14,574 bases of DNA from Planctomycetaceae bacterium (GTDB lineage Bacteria; Planctomycetota; Planctomycetia; Pirellulales; Pirellulaceae): contig SXHS01000276.1 of NCBI GenBank assembly GCA_005773145.1, positions 1-14,574 of the forward strand, written 5' to 3'. How positions within the stretch are numbered: the first letter of the stretch is position 1; each line of letters starts with the position of its first letter. Positions 11,905-14,574 of the stretch are shown here, one piece after another. Position numbers and translations under genes: made by a program. Below the pieces are notes generated by a model. It did no database searches and was not told the origin of the DNA. It worked only from the letters and a program-made list of their open reading frames with translations.

Positions 11905-14574
11905 ATGACCCTGTTTGATCGGCAACTCGCCTGTGACGACCCTTGGGTATTGGTGCTGATTCCGGTCCTGATCCCGCTATTGATTGCCTGCAGTTATCGC
12001 AGCCTGACCGGCTTAGGAGGCATGCGCTACCTGCTGGCCTTGCTGCTGCGCATGGCGGTGGTGATTTGTCTCGTCGCCAGTTTGTCCAATCTGCAAATGC
12101 GGCGCATCAGCGATAAGTTGACCGTTTTGTATCTGCTCGATCAATCGGCCAGCATCCCGAAGGACCAACGCGACGCGATGCTGCGTTACGTTGCCAAGGA
12201 GGTGAGCGCGCATCGCAACGACGAGCGTGGTGACCGGGCGGGCGTGATCGTCTTCGGCCGCGAGGCGAATATTGAGATCCCTCCCCTGGATGACGATTTC
12301 GATGTGCTAACCGAATTGGAAACGACCGGCAGCTTGCAGGTGGATGCTACCAATCTGGCCGGCGCGATGAAGTTGGCCCAAGCCACATTTCCTGAGGATT
12401 CCGCCAGCCGCGTGGTGATCCTAACCGACGGCAACGAGAACTTGGGGGACGTGCGCACCATCGCTCAGTTGATGGTGGCAGATGGCGTGGGGATTGATGT
12501 GGTGGCCGTGCCTTTGGAATCGAGCGGCGATGTTTCCGTGGAGCGACTGGTGCTCCCAGACAACATCCGTAAGGACCAGCCCTTTGAAGCCCGTGTGGTG
12601 CTCGACCATCAAACCCATACGACTCAAGAAGGTCAGGCGGCCCCGGCCCGCGGCAAGTTGCGACTCATTCGCCGCCGCGGATCTCAAGAGGAGGTTTTGG
12701 ATGAACCGACCGTGGAGCTGCCGCCGGGCAAATCGGTTTATCGCTTCCAGCACGAGATCCGCCAGGCCGATTTTTATGAGTACGACGCGCAGTTCGTAGC
12801 CGAAAACGCTGCGCAGGACCGCGTGGCCGAGAACAACCGAGTAACGGCGTTCACGCACGTTCGTGGCCAGGGGCAGGTGCTGCTCGTCGAGGATTGGGAG
12901 AATCGGCGTCCGGATGGAAGTGGCGAGTTTCATCCGCTGGTCGAGGCGCTACGCCGCATGAATTTGGAAGTCACCGTACAGTTCTCCGATGCGCTCTTTG
13001 GCAGCCTGGCGGAGCTACAACGCTACGACACGGTCATTCTTGCCAACGTCCCACGCAGCAGTGGCAACGAACAGCAAGTGACCAATTTCAGCGATGCCCA
13101 GGTGGAGATTCTGGTGCAGAATACCCACGAAACCGGCTGCGGACTGATCCTGCTCGGCGGTCCCAGTAGTTTCGGCGCTGGCGGCTGGTCCAACACGCGA
13201 TTGGAAGAAGCGATGCCCGTCAACTTCCAAGTCAAGAACACGAAGGTCGAGGCCGTGGGGGCGTTGGTCATGATCATGCACGCCTCTGAAATCGACCAAG
13301 GAAACCATTGGCAAAAAGTGATCGCCCGCGAGGCCTTAAAGTCCCTGGGCAACCAAGACTACTGCGGGTTGCTGCATTTTGATGGCACGGACAATTGGCT
13401 TTGGGGGCGGCCGCAGGGACTCGTGCAAGTCGGCAGCGACCGCGCCCGTATGATCGCGCGCCTGGACAGCATGGCGCCGGGTGACATGCCCGATTTCGAT
13501 CCCAGCATGCGGAGGGCGGCCGCTGCGTTTGCCAAGGTGCCCGAAGCGGCCGTCAAGCATATGATCATCATCAGTGATGGGGATCCCACCGACCCCAATC
13601 CCTCCACGTTGGCACGACTGCGCACCCTGGGAGTCACGGTCACCACGGTCGCAGTCGGAGCGCATGGTCCCATCGGCCAAACGCCACTCCCCAGAATTGC
13701 CAATGCAACGGGGGGCAAGTACTACGTCGTGAACAATGCCCAAGCACTCCCCCGCATCTACCAACGCGAGGCACGACGCGTTGCCCGTCCGCTAGTCAAG
13801 GATGGCATCAACGTCGTGCCACAGGTGATCGGTCGACATGAGATCCTGCAAGGAGTCGAGGGATCGCTCCCTCCGATTCAAGGGTTCGTGCTGACCACAC
13901 GCAAAGAAAATCCACTCGTCGAGCAAACCATCGTATCTCCCGATCCGCCCGACACGGAGAGTTCCACCCTGTTGGCCACATGGAAATATGGTCTCGGTCG
14001 ATCGGTCGCCTTCACGACGGATGCTGGGCCACGCTGGGCCACACAGTGGACGGGCTGGAGCCAGTTCGACAAGTTCTTTGGTCAAATGGTGCGGTGGTCG
14101 ATGCGACCGATCAGCGAATTGGATCAATTCAGCGTGGCCACGCAGGTGCGTGATGGCCGCATTCAGTGCATTGTTACGGCCCTCGATCCGGACGATTCAT
14201 CGACCCGTTTTCTGGAAATGTCCGGCGCCGTACTCGGTCCGGACATGAGTGCCGCGCCGCTTGAGATTCGCCAGGAATCAGCGGGGCGATACGTGGGTGA
14301 CATTTCCGCTCGTCAAGCCGGCACCTACTTTCTGACGCTGCTGCCCGGAGCGGGCAAGCCGCCCCTCCGGATCGGGGTTACGGTTCCCTATTCCGATGAA
14401 TATCGCAATCAGCAGACCAACGAGGTCCTCTTACAATCGATAGCGTCCTTGGCACCCAAGGGGGGCCAACCCGGCCAACTGCTGGATGGCAGTTTGACCG
14501 AGAGCGAATTCAGTCGGCTCTTGCAATCGGACACGTTTCGTTCCACGTTACAAAAAGCCGCGAGTAGCCGCATC
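11905..14574 (+). CDS. Membrane-anchored VWA protein with glutamine-amidotransferase-like domain, 3' end missing
   Basis: The frame is open from the ATG at 11905 for 890 codons to the right edge. Two membrane segments come first: WVLVLIPVLIPLLIAC (14-29) and YLLALLLRMAVVICLVASL (42-60). A von Willebrand A domain (about 72-230) has an intact metal site: DQSAS (Asp79, Ser81, Ser83), Thr149 in VDATNLAGA and Asp175 in ILTDGNEN. About 324-440 is an amidotransferase-like alpha/beta domain (GQVLLVEDW...YDTVILANVP...GLILLGGPSSFGAGGW). A second VWA-like domain (about 450-632) has HMIIISDGDPTDPN but no DxSxS. LLATWKYGLGRSVAFTTDAG (690s) is typical of this chimeric family. Such proteins often lie near MoxR ATPase and BatA genes. 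The function is unknown and may be envelope assembly or stress response. It starts 47 bases after the NHL frame's TAG. Confidence 0.88.
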   Translation, partial: MTLFDRQLACDDPWVLVLIPVLIPLLIACSYRSLTGLGGMRYLLALLLRMAVVICLVASLSNLQMRRISDKLTVLYLLDQSASIPKDQRDAMLRYVAKEVSAHRNDERGDRAGVIVFGREANIEIPPLDDDFDVLTELETTGSLQVDATNLAGAMKLAQATFPEDSASRVVILTDGNENLGDVRTIAQLMVADGVGIDVVAVPLESSGDVSVERLVLPDNIRKDQPFEARVVLDHQTHTTQEGQAAPARGKLRLIRRRGSQEEVLDEPTVELPPGKSVYRFQHEIRQADFYEYDAQFVAENAAQDRVAENNRVTAFTHVRGQGQVLLVEDWENRRPDGSGEFHPLVEALRRMNLEVTVQFSDALFGSLAELQRYDTVILANVPRSSGNEQQVTNFSDAQVEILVQNTHETGCGLILLGGPSSFGAGGWSNTRLEEAMPVNFQVKNTKVEAVGALVMIMHASEIDQGNHWQKVIAREALKSLGNQDYCGLLHFDGTDNWLWGRPQGLVQVGSDRARMIARLDSMAPGDMPDFDPSMRRAAAAFAKVPEAAVKHMIIISDGDPTDPNPSTLARLRTLGVTVTTVAVGAHGPIGQTPLPRIANATGGKYYVVNNAQALPRIYQREARRVARPLVKDGINVVPQVIGRHEILQGVEGSLPPIQGFVLTTRKENPLVEQTIVSPDPPDTESSTLLATWKYGLGRSVAFTTDAGPRWATQWTGWSQFDKFFGQMVRWSMRPISELDQFSVATQVRDGRIQCIVTALDPDDSSTRFLEMSGAVLGPDMSAAPLEIRQESAGRYVGDISARQAGTYFLTLLPGAGKPPLRIGVTVPYSDEYRNQQTNEVLLQSIASLAPKGGQPGQLLDGSLTESEFSRLLQSDTFRSTLQKAASSRI

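Noticed and set aside
12421..12933. Minus-strand frames opposite the VWA gene
   Set aside because: The plus frame is open for 890 codons with recognisable VWA and amidotransferase-like motifs; the antisense frames show none.

Overview
The window looks like chromosomal DNA from a planctomycete, most likely a Pirellulales/Pirellulaceae-type bacterium. This is inferred from the gene content: a large membrane-anchored VWA plus amidotransferase-like protein, an NHL-propeller protein with a Tat-type leader, a Gly/Pro/Ala/Tyr-rich lipoprotein, a TsaC/Sua5 to low-molecular-weight phosphatase fusion, and many starts with weak Shine-Dalgarno sequences. I see no phage, transposase, CRISPR, tRNA or rRNA.

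Layout. (1) 1-1833 (+): asparagine synthase / amidotransferase, cut by the left edge. It converges, with a 13 bp overlap, on an exported alpha/beta-hydrolase-like gene (2930-1821, -). (2) 2931-3148: divergent intergenic region with a CRP/FNR-like dyad and a candidate promoter. (3) 3149-3649 (+) small lipoprotein, then 3770-4741 (+) exported transglutaminase-like protein. Directly behind its stop lies a detached C-terminal tail of a small heat shock protein (4744-4839) with its own terminator-like hairpin. (4) 4964-5857 (+) DUF481-type outer-membrane protein, overlapping by 31 bp the 3' end of the double GTPase gene der/engA (7194-5827, -). (5) 7568-7963 (+) Arg/Cys-rich exported protein; 8582-8013 (-) unrecognised protein with two palindromes upstream. 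(6) 10545-9394 (-) TsaC/Sua5 fused to a YwlE-like arginine phosphatase, followed by rpiB (9325-8849, -). The order matches the Bacillus ywlC-ywlE-ywlF arrangement. (7) 10850-11857 (+) six-bladed NHL-repeat gene interrupted by an in-frame TGA that cuts off the last blade, then 11905 to the right edge (+) a VWA / amidotransferase-like membrane protein without its 3' end.

How it fits together: these are mostly housekeeping (der, tsaC, rpiB, asparagine synthase family) and cell-envelope genes (lipoprotein, DUF481 barrel, exported TGase and hydrolase, NHL and VWA proteins). They do not form one obvious pathway. The points most worth a second look are the UGA-interrupted propeller, the TsaC-arginine-phosphatase fusion beside rpiB, the small heat shock protein relic, and several operator-like dyads in the intergenic regions.
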